This document shows, piece after piece, positions 9,995 to 22,876 of a DNA stretch of 64,000 nt. Positions within the stretch are counted from its first letter, which is position 1, and each line of letters begins with the position of its first letter. Source of the stretch: Chionis minor. Its lineage: Eukaryota > Chordata > Aves > Charadriiformes > Chionididae. The DNA is taken from NCBI GenBank assembly GCA_013398295.1, contig VZSF01002029.1, positions 496,001-560,000 on the forward strand, given 5' to 3'. The translations under genes and the position numbers were made by a program. Below the pieces are notes generated by a model. That model was not told the DNA's origin, made no database searches, and saw only the letters and a list, made by a program, of their open reading frames with translations.

Positions 9995-12900
9995 ATTTGT
10001 TGTCCTTGGTCACAGCCTTCTATCTGCTATTCCTCTGTCAGGAATGATAACTTTTTTTCTAGCAAGACTCCACAGAAATCCTGTTTTGCTGGAGTTTGTT
10101 ATTCCTTCTTGAGAAGCCTATTCTGCTAAGCTCCTTCACCACGATAGTCAAGATGGAAATACTGGTTCTAGTCTACTTCAGTCTTTAGTAGAAGCCTTCT
10201 TTTGAATATTAGAAAGATCAGAACATTGTCAGAGTATTCAATTTTATGGAACTTCGAAGACCATGTTAGTTTTTATGATAGGGTATTTTGACCACAGAAC
10301 ATCAAGATTTATATTAAATAAATTGCTGTGTTTTCAATTTAATTCAATTATTTTGATTTTTATGAACAACTCAGTTTTGACTTCAGTCTAGCCTGTGCTC
10401 AGCAAATAAATTAATTCTAAAATTAATACATTTAACATTTTTTAATTATGAAAATGTAATTAGTCAATTCATTCGTTCCTTTATAGGGCAAAGTAATAAA
10501 CGTTACTATCCCCAGTAGAATATTCCAAAGAAAAGTCTAAAATATTAGTGGTCTCTTTTGAGTTTATTTTTCTTTCTTTTGTCTAGTATGCCAAATTTGT
10601 GCTTACTAGTATCCCTTTTTGGGGACCTCAGTTTGCATTGTTATACTAGTCTACTTGCTGTGTTGCGGCTATATTGTATGTACGCATATTATTTTTACGA
10701 CATTCTGTCCTTAAATCAAATCTGGTGCCTGTTCCCTTTATGACCCCTTTTTGAGATCTTTTTTCAGCAGCAGCAGTCATTCTGCAGCCTGTAGTACTTG
10801 TGCTGATAATTAGCAAAGAAATGTGAGCAATATCTCCTTTGAACGTGTAAAAGTGCCTTTCCTCAAAGTATATACTCATACTTTTAAAAAATCTGACTAG
10901 ATTTTCTAAGTCTAACTCGTTTCTCTGACTGAGATCTAAATGTCGTCCATTTATTTACATCTTAAATATATATTTAAGTTGTAAAAGAATACGTTTTATT
11001 CACGTCTGTTTGGCTAAGCTTTGTGGTTTGGGTTGTTTGGTTTGTGGTTTTTTTGAAGGCAGGGTGTGGTTCTTATTCTATGCAATTAAAAAATTATAAT
11101 GCATCATTTTCACTAGCATTCCATGAAATCTTACTGCTCTGAGAACAATACTTGAACTCCTTCAAAACAGTGATGCATATAAAGCAGTTTTATTGCCTTC
11201 AGTGGAATTAATGAAGTTCTTAATTATACATGTGTTCAAGGGCTTTGCGAGAATAGGTCACAAATCATAGTGGCACTGCAGGATCTTGAATAAGGGTATT
11301 TCTTTTGTTTCAGCCTCGTTTTCTTGTCTCCTGAAGTTTACTGTGAGAACTGGCAATGGTTTCTGATGAGGAAGTTAAGGAAGTAGATGCACGCATCATC
11401 ATGACCACAGTTGCTAAGAACAGATTATAGTGATTATTCAGGATCATACACTAAAGTGGTAATGTGAACAGAAATTCAGATCACGTTTGACATTTACAAA
11501 GTGGTGGAAATTATTAAGTAGTACATCGAGAACACAAACCCCACCATTTACCGTACATGCGTTATAGTACCTGTACTGCACAGGGAACTGACGGTGTCAT
11601 CTATGGTTAAGCTTGCAGTTGCCAGGCCCTTTTCATTTGCTTTATTGTAGTTCAGTCCTAAGGCTGGTATTTTTAACTTGAGAGGAGTTGCCTGAAACTG
11701 ACATTTTTGGGGAGTTTAAGATGAAACATTTCAGCCATACCTGAGAGAAATGCTTGCATAAAACCTACTATTAAAAAATAAAATAAAGTCCTTATGGCCA
11801 TTTTATTGGCATCAGCTCCGTACTTAGGAGTAAAGTTCAAAAATCAGTTAAAAGCCTCTGAAAACTCTGTTCAGCATCCTTTGACATGGCTTTTTGAAAA
11901 CTTTTCATGAATGATTCTGCATAGCACTGAAGTGGTACAGGAATAACATTCAGAAGCTGATGAGGACTTTTCTCTGAAACCGTAATAATGAATCCTTACT
12001 TCATTCAGGTGCAATAGTTCATTTTTGCTATCTGGGCTCAGAAATAGATTCATTTAAATACAGCCGGTGCCACGACACATTAGCAAGCAAGTTGTTAACT
12101 TTACTTCAACAACAAATTTCTATAAATCAGAGAATAGTAACAGTTAGTACTTACAGAATTTCATAGAAGAATTGTCTTCGTGAAGCAGTGAATGTGAGTT
12201 AGCATTTTCTGCCTTTACATCGTGCTAAATTGGATAGTGTGTAGATATATTTTTTGTATGTTTAATGATTCTGCACCATTCCTTTGCATAAATATCACAT
12301 TGCTTTCTAGGAGTAGTTTTCCAATTTTTAATGCAGTTCATCAAATATAGTAATACCATACACAGAAGTTTGTCTTCAGCTGGGACATATATTGCCTTTC
12401 CATAGAAAGAATTCTCTGGTTGTTCTTGTCATTTCTTTGTAAGTATGTCACTGGGGTCCGACCAAGAGAAAACTCAACTGTTGCTCAGAATTAGAAAAAG
12501 GAGTTTTTCAGGCGTTTTTACATCTTTGAAGGAAACACATCCTGTTCTAGACGACTTAGTAGGTGATTAAGATATAGGAAGAAAATCTGCTGTAAAGTAC
12601 CTCAACAAATATTTCTAATAACCATAGAAGAAGAAATCGTGATATAGTTCTTGGCATAAATAAGGCACGGCGAGGAACCGTACGCTGAGAAATAGAAGCC
12701 AGTGGTTTGTTTTCTGTAACTTAATTTTCAGAGTTAATTTCTATGACAGTAGCTCCTTATTTTTGTAATGGGAAGTAGACAAAGCTGTTTAATATTTGTC
12801 ATTTTGTTTCTGTCTGATCTTGTTAGCCCTGGGAGAAAGAAGTTGCAAGAGTTGCAAAGTTCTGACTGGAAATTTATTACGCACTGTGTGAAAGAAGGTA

Positions 12901-13568
12901 TCGCACAAACTAAGGGGAGGACAAAAGAAGAGGACAAAGGGCTTTTTTCTTGATATCGACCTTGAGTAGTCTTTTGTGCAAGGATGTGGGAGTATGTGGG
13001 GTTTTTTTATTGTTTTGGGGTTTTTTTTAAGGCTGGAAAGTGAGAACATTTGTGTGCTGACCTGAACAAATGTGTAGAAAATGCCTTGCGCTGAGAAGTA
13101 TTACGGATAAGTTTGGTTTGTGAAATGTCAGTGTGGGTGGATGTGAGATGATTGAAAGGAGGTATGTCATGAATTCTTTATAAAGATAAACTTGCCCCAA
13201 ACTCCATAACATTTGTGAGAGTTGTTCATAGATGGCATGAATAATTATCTTGGGAATTGGTATCTGTGGTGTGTTCTATTATCGTAGCTCTGTGAACTCG
13301 GAGAGAAATGAATGCTCCATTTCTCTTGGAGAGCCATTTCTGTGTCAAGCATTGGCATGCTGTGGAGCTTTGGAGTTCTGTCATTCTTGCAGGTTCTTCT
13401 TGCTGTTCCGGAAAGGAAATATTACTCTATTTATGGACTGAAATCCTATTTGAAATGTTATTTTGACAGAAATTGAGCCACAATATTAGAAGCAGTAAAA
13501 TGAAGGAATATGCATGTCTAAGACTACTGTCAAGAAAACAAAAGGTTCTGTACAAAAAACCCCTTCCA
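9995..13568. other. Unique AT-rich DNA, no supported gene
   Basis: No transposon or exon was recognised. Low-complexity G/T tracts occur at 11021-11055 and 12987-13030 (runs of G separated by T-runs). Short open frames on both strands near 12734-13212 are chance-sized and have no domain. Confidence 0.5.
12987..13030 (+). repeat. G/T-rich low-complexity tract
   Basis: Runs of three to four G are separated by T-runs of four to eight. Similar tracts on the plus strand lie at 11021-11055 and 48748-48807, and complementary A/C-rich tracts at 21013-21060 and 28012-28079. The three closely spaced G-runs fall one short of a canonical four-run quadruplex motif. Confidence 0.6.
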
Positions 13569-13901
13569 CTAAACAGATAGGAGAAATATGTGGTCTGTCC
13601 TTCCTGGCACGTGGAAAGCACGGCCCAAAGTAAGCGACAGAGTTGAGTTGCCTTCTGTCTTCCTCGTGCTGGACACCCTCTGCTCAGTGAAGGTTTTCAT
13701 CTTTGGTGACCCAGTGGATGTGCGTTCCTCTTTGGGTTTCGGCATAGCTTTAACAACCAACAGAACACGAACATTCTGGGAGACAACGTGGAGAAATGCC
13801 GTCTCAGGAATGATGACCCTAGTGGTATACAGTACGAAATTAAAGGAAGGAAGGCGTACTGTGGAGATTAGGGATGGAAGTATTCCGTGAGGACTGTACA
13901 T
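13569..13901 (-). other. CpG-containing segment open on both strands; unrecognised coding-like block
   Basis: The minus strand is open for 110 codons (13901-13569) and the plus strand for 100 codons (13588-13890) over the same segment. The block is visibly richer in G and C than its surroundings and retains about a dozen CpG sites in some 300 bp, whereas most of the window is CpG-poor. The minus-strand product is Lys/Arg/Ser/Thr-rich in its middle (KAMPKPKEERTSTGSPKMK) and looks more protein-like than the plus product. I recognise no family. It could be a fragment of a decayed retrogene, a segment of an unrecognised endogenous element, or a GC-rich patch in which stop codons are simply rarer. 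Confidence 0.25.
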
Positions 13902-16008
13902 GCCAGGAGAGTGCGTCCCTGCACAGGGAAGAGGAAGCCAAATCTAGTGAAACCTCATTCAAGCTGTTGTTTAGGAGTGGACCCTGAAACTGGTTTTTTA
14001 TATATANCCTCGGATATTGAACTGAAACAAACCAAAACAGAAACAGGGAACGAGCTGAAAATTAAGAAGAGTGAATGCTCTATACTGAATATTAAAATAA
14101 GGTTCAGGAAAAACTGAGTTTTGCAGCAATATAATATTCCAGACTGAATTTCCAAATGGTATCTGGGAGCAGTATCTGTGATAGTGAGTTAATTTTCAGT
14201 TATCATGATGTATGGCATATTTTTGTCAGTTCGGCATCACTATGGAAATATGACTTTCACAAGGAACCAAAAATACTTGCTCTTTTAGTGAGTAACAATT
14301 TGAAACATAACTATATATAGGACAAACAGCTCCTTAAAAAAAAAAAAAAGCAAAAATCGTATTATATGTCCTAGGAGATAGTATATGCCAGAAAGGAGAT
14401 CAGAGGTAATTTTCATTTCACTAGCTTTGGGATCAGTTAAGGTACCTGTGTTAAAGCCATGTTTATAACAGTTATCAGAATGTTTTATTTTCAAAGATAG
14501 AGTATGCTAATATAAGATATAACATCATGTATTAAGAAGGTAGGCTGAAGCATGATAGAAAACAGTGAGTTCAGGAGCCATTAGGATAGATAAATGTTTT
14601 TGTGGGTTTTGTATAGGCCTCAGGGTTCAGCTTTTTAGCACTGTTTGGCTCAGTCCTTCAGGTTTCTATAGAAACCTTTTGTATGAGACTTTAAATAGAG
14701 GCTCTGCGTGTACCCAGAAAGTAAGAATTCTCTGGTGTCTTTGGTTACAAGGTTCTTCGTTCGCCCAAAAGTCAAGTCTGATAATAGTGAAAAGATCAGA
14801 GATACTCTGGAAGGAAAAATACAGATAAGAAATATATGTATTATTTATATCTTTTTTTTTTTGGTCTTGCAATTTATCTTATGCTTTATATAAATAAGCT
14901 GTCCAAAGCATATACTGCTCCCAAAAGTTTGTACACCCCATCTATTAACACAGGAACATAAACTACATTGTCATTTCCTTAGAAAACATACGGATTTCTT
15001 GTAGTTCTGAATGTTATGAATAAATGTCTTCTGTAAAAATCGTAATTATTGACAGAATTATGCTCAGAAACCATGAGGCAAATCCTGCCATCACCCAGGA
15101 AGATAAGACTCTCAGTGATGACAGATACTTGTTCCTACTATATATCATCTCTCTCTTTCCAAAAAATTCTGCGCTTGTTCTAAGCTGTATTTTGTATGCC
15201 AACTTGCGCAAAAAGATGTAACTGTGCTAAGCACAAAGAACCCAACCCAAATACGCTCATTCTAAAAAAAAAAAAAGGTAATAATAATACTGAGCCATCG
15301 TTCTTTGATCACCTTTTTTCATTTTTTTTTCCTTTTTCATGCCTTTCCACCCAAGTAAGTTTGGTCATCTCCAGCTCAGCAAAATATTTAATCTCAGAAA
15401 TAGCTAAGTGTCTTCCACAGTCTTTCCATTTGAGAAATTTTGTTCTTGGGATGTTTTTTGCTTGGACGGTCCATTTTTCATGCTGCAGCTGAGGACCCTT
15501 TTTTTTCTTGATATGCTAAAAAATAAGTTCAATTCAAGATAATTTTTCTTTACGCAAACAGACACTCTGATTTTTTTCTTAAAAAGTAAAAATTTAAAAC
15601 TTCTATATTCTGCTTGCTACTTTTCATTTTCATTGTTTTTTTTTTTAAAAAAAAAGGCACCCAAGTTTCTGTTGAGTCAGGGCAGCCACAGAGACAGTGA
15701 GAAGTGATTATTTGTGGTTCACTAGCTCACTATACTAGCTTTTGGCTACAGAATTGCTGTCTTCTAGGAATTTGTTTTGAAAGGGCTGGTTCTTTATCAA
15801 TCGATAAATGTTCATTTTCCTGTTATTTACCATAGAACCATAAAATTATATTTGGGTTTTTTTCTGGGGTAATTCTTGTGTCTATTTGAGTGATGGGTAA
15901 AATGCACAATTATAATAACTAGACTGGGATTTTAAAGTAGTATTATGCTATTAGATGTCCTGTAAAGTAAACCTAGGCTTTTCATTCATTTTGGTTTTGT
16001 TCTTCCAG
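13902..16008. other. Unique AT-rich DNA with A- and T-runs
   Basis: Contains an undetermined base at 14007, an A-run at about 14336-14349, further T- and A-runs near 14850-14863, 15266-15277 and 15638-15655, and only short chance-sized open frames. No repeat family was recognised. Confidence 0.5.
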
Positions 16009-16143
16009 AAAACCCAATTTGTTCACACAGGCGATTTACATTTTTCTGCTTGGGAAGTCTTTAGCTATTACGATGAATGCAAAGAGTGGATTTTGTACTT
16101 GGAGCTGGAAACTTCATGTACTACTACAAGGCAAGACCTGAAG
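16009..16143 (+). other. Exon-like segment flanked by splice-site-like borders
   Basis: The segment follows a TTTTGTTCTTCCAG acceptor-like sequence and ends before GTAAGAAA, a good donor match. One forward frame is open across the whole segment (within 15955-16146). A second frame is open only over its distal half. No protein family is recognised, so it may be a noncoding exon or a chance pairing of sites. Confidence 0.18.
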
Positions 16144-16257
16144 TAAGAAAAACTTCTTTTTTCAACACTGCAGTGGTAGTGTCAGTGAAAGCGGCCAAAA
16201 CAGCCATCTTTCTAGATAAGGACGTCAGTATTTCCTACAACCCCATATGTTTAGAAT

Positions 16258-16312
16258 GGAGTAGAGTAGTTACAGTTGGGAGGGACCTTCAACAATCATC
16301 TAGTCCAGCTGC
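16258..16312 (-). mobile_element. CR1 LINE, tiny 3'-terminal scrap
   Basis: The block 'gttgggagggaccttcaaca' followed by 'atcatctagtccagctgc' is the reverse-complement view of a CR1 3' end. The usual ATAGAATCATAGAAT terminus is degraded to 'gagtagagtagtt'. Only about 55 bp remain, so the subfamily cannot be assigned. Confidence 0.75.
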
Positions 16313-17689
16313 AAGTAGTGGTGAACAGGTAAATCTCTAGGGGTTTAGGTGAAGAAGTTGACTGTACGATTCCCTGTAAGTGTAGCAACAGTAAGGAAAA
16401 ATATCATTAAAATCCACCTAGTAGAGAGATGGTGGCTCATCTGAGCCCTCTGGAGCAAATCTAGAACTACTTATAAACTCCGGTCAGTTAATAATAAGAA
16501 GTGTGTTTACATGACTCATGATGCTTTACAGATCTAAAATCACAATCACCATACAAGTGAAGGGCTTCCTACTGGAACCATTCCATAGTCCATACAATTA
16601 CAATTCATGATTCTATAGACCAGGTCTGTTTCAAATAAAAGCACTAAATAATGGAGCGATTATCCAATTAATTACCATGTGTATTAGAGAGAGATTACCA
16701 CATGTATTAAATGGGAAAAAACAAAGGAATATAAATTTTTCTTTCATTAGTTTTTTTTTTATTTTTGGTGGTGTTTTCGTGTTTTAAAAAAATCCTGAGT
16801 CAAAATATTTTATAGTTGTATAATGAAACATCTAATAAAACAATTCTAAAACACTAACATTTTCAAATACTAATTACTTGGTCAATATTGTGCATGACTT
16901 TGCATGCTTCTCAGCTCAAAGATCCATGAGTATGAATCTTTCAAACCTTGCCTGCTTATCTCATCCTCATTTAAAGACAAGATTGTATCTTGTTAAAACA
17001 CAGAGAAACTGTTTGTAGACGAGACGACCGCGATAATGTCAAAGGAAGGTGCAAGTTAATTTGGATGAAGGTTCAACAGCACGTTGTGAGACAGACTAGA
17101 GGAGTAATGGCACTATGTTGAATTTTACTAGTTAATTTGTATGCCGTCTTACATTCTAAACGATATTCAGCTCTGTGATTCAGATGGTTCTATCGCTATA
17201 TGGCTGCCCTTCCTTTTTCAGATGCATCTCAGTAAGATTTTGCCTTGATATGGCATGTGCCAAATTCTTCATGCATTCCTTGTTAGGACTTTCTTTTATT
17301 CTTTGCGTAAGTTGAGCACTGATAGGGTAGAAGAATGTGTGCGTGTACTAGAAAACCTGAAATGCCCCACTTCCAGAAAGATGCATTAACTCTCTTTTAC
17401 ATGTGGTGTTACTTTTTGGGACCAGAGTACCTAATTAGGGGATGTACAGCCCAGGTTTTAAAAGCAGAGTTTATCATGCTTCACAAGAAAGCCCTGGGTA
17501 AACAGTGCGGATTACGATTCTGATAGCTTCTCAGGTAGCAAAATAGTCACTTCCCACAAAACTAAGTTTCCTTTGGTTAAGTCCCATCTGTCATATTTTA
17601 GATTAATCCACTGAAGTAAGTCCAATGTTCAGAAAAAAACTTACCAGAAATAGGTACTTTTTACTTAAGCTCCTCTGGACTTTGTTAAT

Positions 17690-17706
17690 GGGGGGAGGGG
17701 GGGGAG
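17690..17706 (+). repeat. G-run (G6-A-G8-A-G)
   Basis: Near-pure guanine tract on the plus strand. It supplies three runs of three or more G with short spacers, so quadruplex formation is possible but not canonical. A near-complementary C-run lies about 720 bp downstream at 18428. Confidence 0.85.
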
Positions 17707-18427
17707 TGTTAGCTTTATACGTTCTTATTCAACACTAGTAGAAGTTTTGTCTGTGTAATTTTTCAGAATTTGCTTGAAAATTACATATAAAAAGGGAAAA
17801 ATCTCAGTGATTTGTTTTTTCTGTTTGACCTTCAGGATACGTCTTTGCAGTGGCTGGAGAAAGCGGCACGCTTTGAAACAGCATTCGCCAGCTCTAAAAA
17901 AGGTGTTTGTCTATGAGAGCAGAGTAGGTGCAATTCTGATAAAAAGGTCTAGAGCGCACCTGAATTCTAAGAATTTCTCTGTCATTCACAGATCCTTATT
18001 AGTAAATGTTATATTCCAAGTGAACTGTAATTGAGTTGTGAAGCAGTTCTTTGCAGAATCAGAGTACGTTATATGACAGCCAGACAATTACTGGCTTTCC
18101 AGACTTGTCATGTCAAACGTAAGCCTGTCAGCAAGGGCTCCACAAATAAGAAATCTTAGGTCTTGAAGGAAATTTTTCATTACTGTTCTCTCCACAAAAA
18201 GTCAGATTCCAGGATGTTTCCTGCATCTTTGGTGACACAGATCAACTTTCTGCATTCGCTAGAGACAGTAGATTGGATATGACTCGAATCATCACATATT
18301 CCTACTAAAAATTGCATTGATAGTTCACCTAAGGATAATATGAACCCAAGATTTTAACTGAGTTGGCTTTGCAGTGTTAACATTTTTCCTTTTACCGTAG
18401 AGTTTCTTTCAACATTGGTTTTCATTG

Positions 18428-18454
18428 CCCCCCCCTCCCCCCCCTTTTTTTTTT
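18428..18454 (-). repeat. C8-T-C8-T10 tract; minus strand fits a G-quadruplex pattern
   Basis: The plus strand reads eight C, one T, eight C, then ten T. On the minus strand G8-A-G8 can be parsed as four G3 runs with loops of two, one and two bases, which satisfies the usual G3N1-7 quadruplex rule. Confidence 0.85.
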
Positions 18455-21400
18455 CCCTTTTACTGCCTATTTGCTGCCTACTGATTGGGCATCTCTTGAG
18501 GTGATTCAGAATAATATTTTATTTATTGCTGATTGCCTTGTGGTATGTAATACTGAGCGATTCAGAGAAAGAATAATCTTATCCCTGTGACCCTAATGAC
18601 TTTGTCCACCAGGGGAAGGAGTACGTGCATAAAAGCAGTTACAGAACTGATTTTTCAGTAGATTGTTTTGTTAACTATATCCTATTTGATTTTTTTTTTC
18701 TTAAGAGGAAGGAAGTTTCTTTGAGAGTGTTGTTTAAATTCTGTTACAAGCTTCTTTATTAGCAGTACTTTTGGATTATGTAACTATTCTTTCAAAATGG
18801 ATGCAGAGACGGGTGAAGCACCGAAGCTGTGCAATGTATTCATCTTTCGAGTGATTCATAATTCCAAGCCATACCAAAAAGCTGAAAACTCAACTAAATA
18901 TCTAGTAAGCATTAGAGAGACTGTGTTGCAAACATGCAGGTGTTGCACATGCACAGCCAGTGGCAAATGTGGTGATGCGACCAGCATAATAATACAACAG
19001 CTTAGATGAAAAAGTCATAAAAATAAATAAAATACATAATAACTTCAATTAATGAAAAATGTCAGAAAAAAGTATGTATTATTTAAAAATTGCATAACCA
19101 GCTGGGCTATAATGAGCCATGCTTTTAATCAGATTAATGAGTCTACAGTTCGTGACTCAGAATGAAGTCTTTCCCTACAGCACAACTTCCTAACAGCCCT
19201 TCATGTATCATTCATTAAACACAGACTAGCAACACTACGTAAGGCATACGGAGATACAGGACAAGAGATTCTGAGAACTTTAACCAAAGACAACCTTGGA
19301 AATCCCAGCTTTGTGTCAAGCCCTTTAAAAAAAGCTACTTAGAACACTTGCTATAAGAAATCAACTCTATATTCGCCCATTCTATGAAAATTGAACGTAT
19401 CATCAAGCGGTTTATTTTTATGAAATATTAATCTTTTCACACAGTGAAATACTCCAAATACTCATTTGAAACATGACAATTTTGAAAGTATTATTGTACG
19501 TTATTTTTATTTTTTTTTAAAATAAGTTCAATGTTGACAAAAATTAGTAAAACCTTAAGAAATCTGAGATAGCATCCACTCCAAGAAGACAAACCTTTAT
19601 GAAGCCTGAACTGAAATAAATAACAGTGATATCATCATCAATAAGAAGAAAGCTTCTCCTGGAAGGGTAATAATATGTGCACAAAGAAGTAAATGATTCA
19701 TGTTGAATTCAGGCTTATTTAATTGTTTTTGTGCCACTTTGTGCTCTCTCCTGCTTCTGATAAGAGTTTAATTACTGAAGTCATCATATTGACTCCTACC
19801 ATATGGCCAGACTTCCAAACAGAGGGCACCATTACAGTAGGGCAGGCTCGTAGAAGGGAGTGGAAGAGCTGAGTGTGTGTCTTTTAAGTCTAAGAGAGGT
19901 CTCAAACTATCATCAGACTGCTCAAAAATCAAGCTATTTGTTGTTAGCGCTTCTCCAATAAACAGGTTGCTGTTAGAGTTTGAATAACCTGCATTTAATG
20001 TCAAATTATCCTGGATCAGAAAGTGCGAAATGGGCTTTGAGGCCCGTATTTAAATCATTAAGCAAGATGTAATCAATGTCACGTATTTGGTTTGTGCAAC
20101 CCTTGTTTTGCTTGTCAAGCTAAAGAGCTGTTTCTCTTCAAAGGTAGCAAGACCAGGTACAGCAGCGTCTTTGAAAATATGGCGATGCAAAACAAACTAG
20201 ACCACACGTCATGGCTGACACTCGATGTGCTTCCTCCAGAAAGCAGTATTCCTGGGGATGGTAAGCAGCATTTACAACTTTGCAACATTATTCCCGAAAG
20301 TACTGCCTGACTCATGTTCATTTGAAAGAGGTTTAGCTCTAGGGAAAATTACAGAATGTACTTTATTGTTGTAAAGGACTCTGCTAACAATGTCAGTGTA
20401 CAGCCAAAGATAATTATGTTTCTTATAGAGTATTAAGGAAATATAACATTTTCCATACAGGAAGACTGAAAATTGTGTATGTGACATTTACATAGACTTG
20501 TAACATGCCATAGTCTTCAGAAGTACGCAGGTATGAAAAATTATTTTAATTGAACTTTCTTATATACATCTCATGGCAAAATTTATAAGAAGAGAAAGGT
20601 AGATTTTTAAGGTGCAAAATATGTGTTCCCCTTCATCATCTTCTGCAAGCATTAAGATTTTTAATAGCATTGCAAGAGTATTAAAATTATACTTTTAATG
20701 TTTTGTTGTGGGCTTTTTTGTAAACATGTGTAAACTTAATAATACTTCAATGTGTAAAGTAACACGTGTTTAATTTTGAAGCAAATAAATATTCCTTAAA
20801 TGAGAATAGAATACTCTTCACAGTGAAACAAATGCCAGTTCGGAATTCTGCTGGTGGTTTTGTGTTGGTTGCCTAGTCATCTTTTTGCTCTGGCAAAATA
20901 CTTTTATTTTATGTATGTTCTGAACTTCAGATTAGAAGTACAGAAGTCCAGGTCCTTAATTTCATTTCCAGCTCCTCTATCATATAAAGGCAAATTTATT
21001 TATTATTTACTTGAAAAAAAAACCAAAACAAAACCCCAAAACAGAAAACCAACAAAACCCTAACATTTTCTCCATTTCACCAATATTTGTCTGTTCAAGG
21101 TTGTATTTGTCATCTTGAACCCAAGTTAACAGAATTCACGAGCCATACAATGTCAGACTCTGAATTCTGTATGCATATATTATTAAATCTTTTTTCTTTT
21201 CCTAGCAAGCTGAGAGATCTACTTCTTAAATGCTGTTAAGTATTTGTGCCCTACTTACATCCACAGCTGTAAATAGGACAAGTCACCTTACACTCCACAG
21301 ACTGGGAGCAATAAACACGGCAGAGCGTGATGTCTGTAGAAATGGCAGCGTCACACTGAAATTGGCAGTGCTATATTCTGGCTTCTGCTTCACTGAAGAT

Positions 21401-22857
21401 TTAACTAAATGTCTTCAGCAGGTGATTTTTATGACCTTTAACAGGAGGCCAGCATCTTGAAGCTTGCTTAAATTTTACAGAACAGTCTGGGTGACGTAAG
21501 TGCAGAGCAGCAGTATGTGCGTTCGGATGTACCGATGTTAATTCCAGTGGCAGTCAATGCTACTTTTTGCTCCTCAAGCTGCCTTCAGGAACAGTAAGAG
21601 AGTAAGAATAACAATTCTTCCATCTCCTCATCCGGCATATTTGTATCACAATCAATAAACTGAAACATTGCTAAAATGGCAGAAAAAGGATTGTACTATA
21701 CGTTCACAGGTCAAGTTTCTATTGCTGTAATTGAAACAATGGTAGTTTCCTTCATTGAAAACGCACAGGAGTTCCCCCTCTGTTACAGGTAAACAGGTTC
21801 TTCTGTGTTTGGGATCTGGATATCTTTACTCTTGGCTAGCAAGATGTTTTCCTGTATGTTAGAAGGGATTACCTCTCTTTTATCTCATAGGCATCTTACT
21901 GTCTCTCTGTCAATGTCACCTTCAGGAAAGTAACAATTACTTTCTTATACCAAATTTTAATTGTGAAATGTAATGGTTGTAGGTGGATAATGACAGCTGA
22001 ACAGGGAGCGGAATACAACTCAGGGGAGACAGTATTTTGAAATGAGAAATTACTCCTCTGTCATGAGGAAAATAAATCAGTTAAATGACATGTATTTAAT
22101 GTAGGAAATTCTGAGAACTCAATCTCCTCTTTTCTATGGCAAAGAAGAAAAGTGCTCTGAAATTTTCAGTCTATTTTTATTTTTTGTGTTTCTGAATGAA
22201 AAGAAATCTGTGCGTGTAAGCCACTGTGTCTCACACCACTGTGCTGGTATGTTGTGGCTGTGGTGTTGTAGGTTCTTTTCTATTTCTTTAAATATAAAAT
22301 ACACGATGTTCTTCTGTATTTTATTATGAATAAACTTTTCTGAATGGAAATTCATCCTAATTCAAGTGCCACTAAAATAAAGGTTAGCTTCTCTGACTGT
22401 ATATAACTTCAGTGGAAAAGCTTTTATAAATTACTTTATTGTTTCACAGGCCTTGGAGAGAGCTGTTGTGGATGGCAATGAGTGTGACTCATCTGGCTAT
22501 AGCGCTGGAAGTGTAATATTAAAGAAAATAAATAACAAGACTGAAAAGAGCATTAAATGAGGAAATGAGGCATGAATGCGTGAGACAGAGGTTAGTCTAC
22601 TCCATGTAAGTAGATACCACCTAATTACTTGGGAAGCAGAACTTAGTAGGGAAAGTACAAGATCATGAATGAACCAGAAGCACTCTAGGATATGCCTGAC
22701 TTCTCAAGTCTAGTGATTTCCCTTCCCGCAGCAGGTGGCTGCCTTACTGCCATTCTGCAGTACGTGGGGGAATAGTTGGAAAATCCCAGTCTTGGAAGGA
22801 AATGCATTATGATTGTTGAACAAGTGATTTGTATTGCTTATGTACATGTTATTATGA

Positions 22858-22876
22858 TTTTTTTTTTTTTTTTTTT
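22858..22876 (+). repeat. Poly(T) run, 19 bases
   Basis: Uninterrupted thymine run. The flanks show no transposon end. Read on the minus strand it could be a remnant poly(A) tail, but no retrocopy body is recognisable beyond it. Confidence 0.85.

Larger units (their letters stand above)
16313..22857. other. Unique AT-rich DNA with homopolymer tracts
   Basis: No gene or transposon was recognised. It contains the G-run at 17690-17706, the C/T-run at 18428-18454, and an A/C-rich low-complexity tract at 21013-21060. A possible acceptor 'ttttttcttttcctag' ends at 21205, with a weak donor after 21421. Open frames are all under 90 codons. Confidence 0.5.

Noticed and set aside
21206..21421. Exon-like segment after a strong TTTTTTCTTTTCCTAG acceptor
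   Set aside because: The paired donor (CAG/GTGATT) is weak, and the frame from the acceptor meets a stop almost at once.
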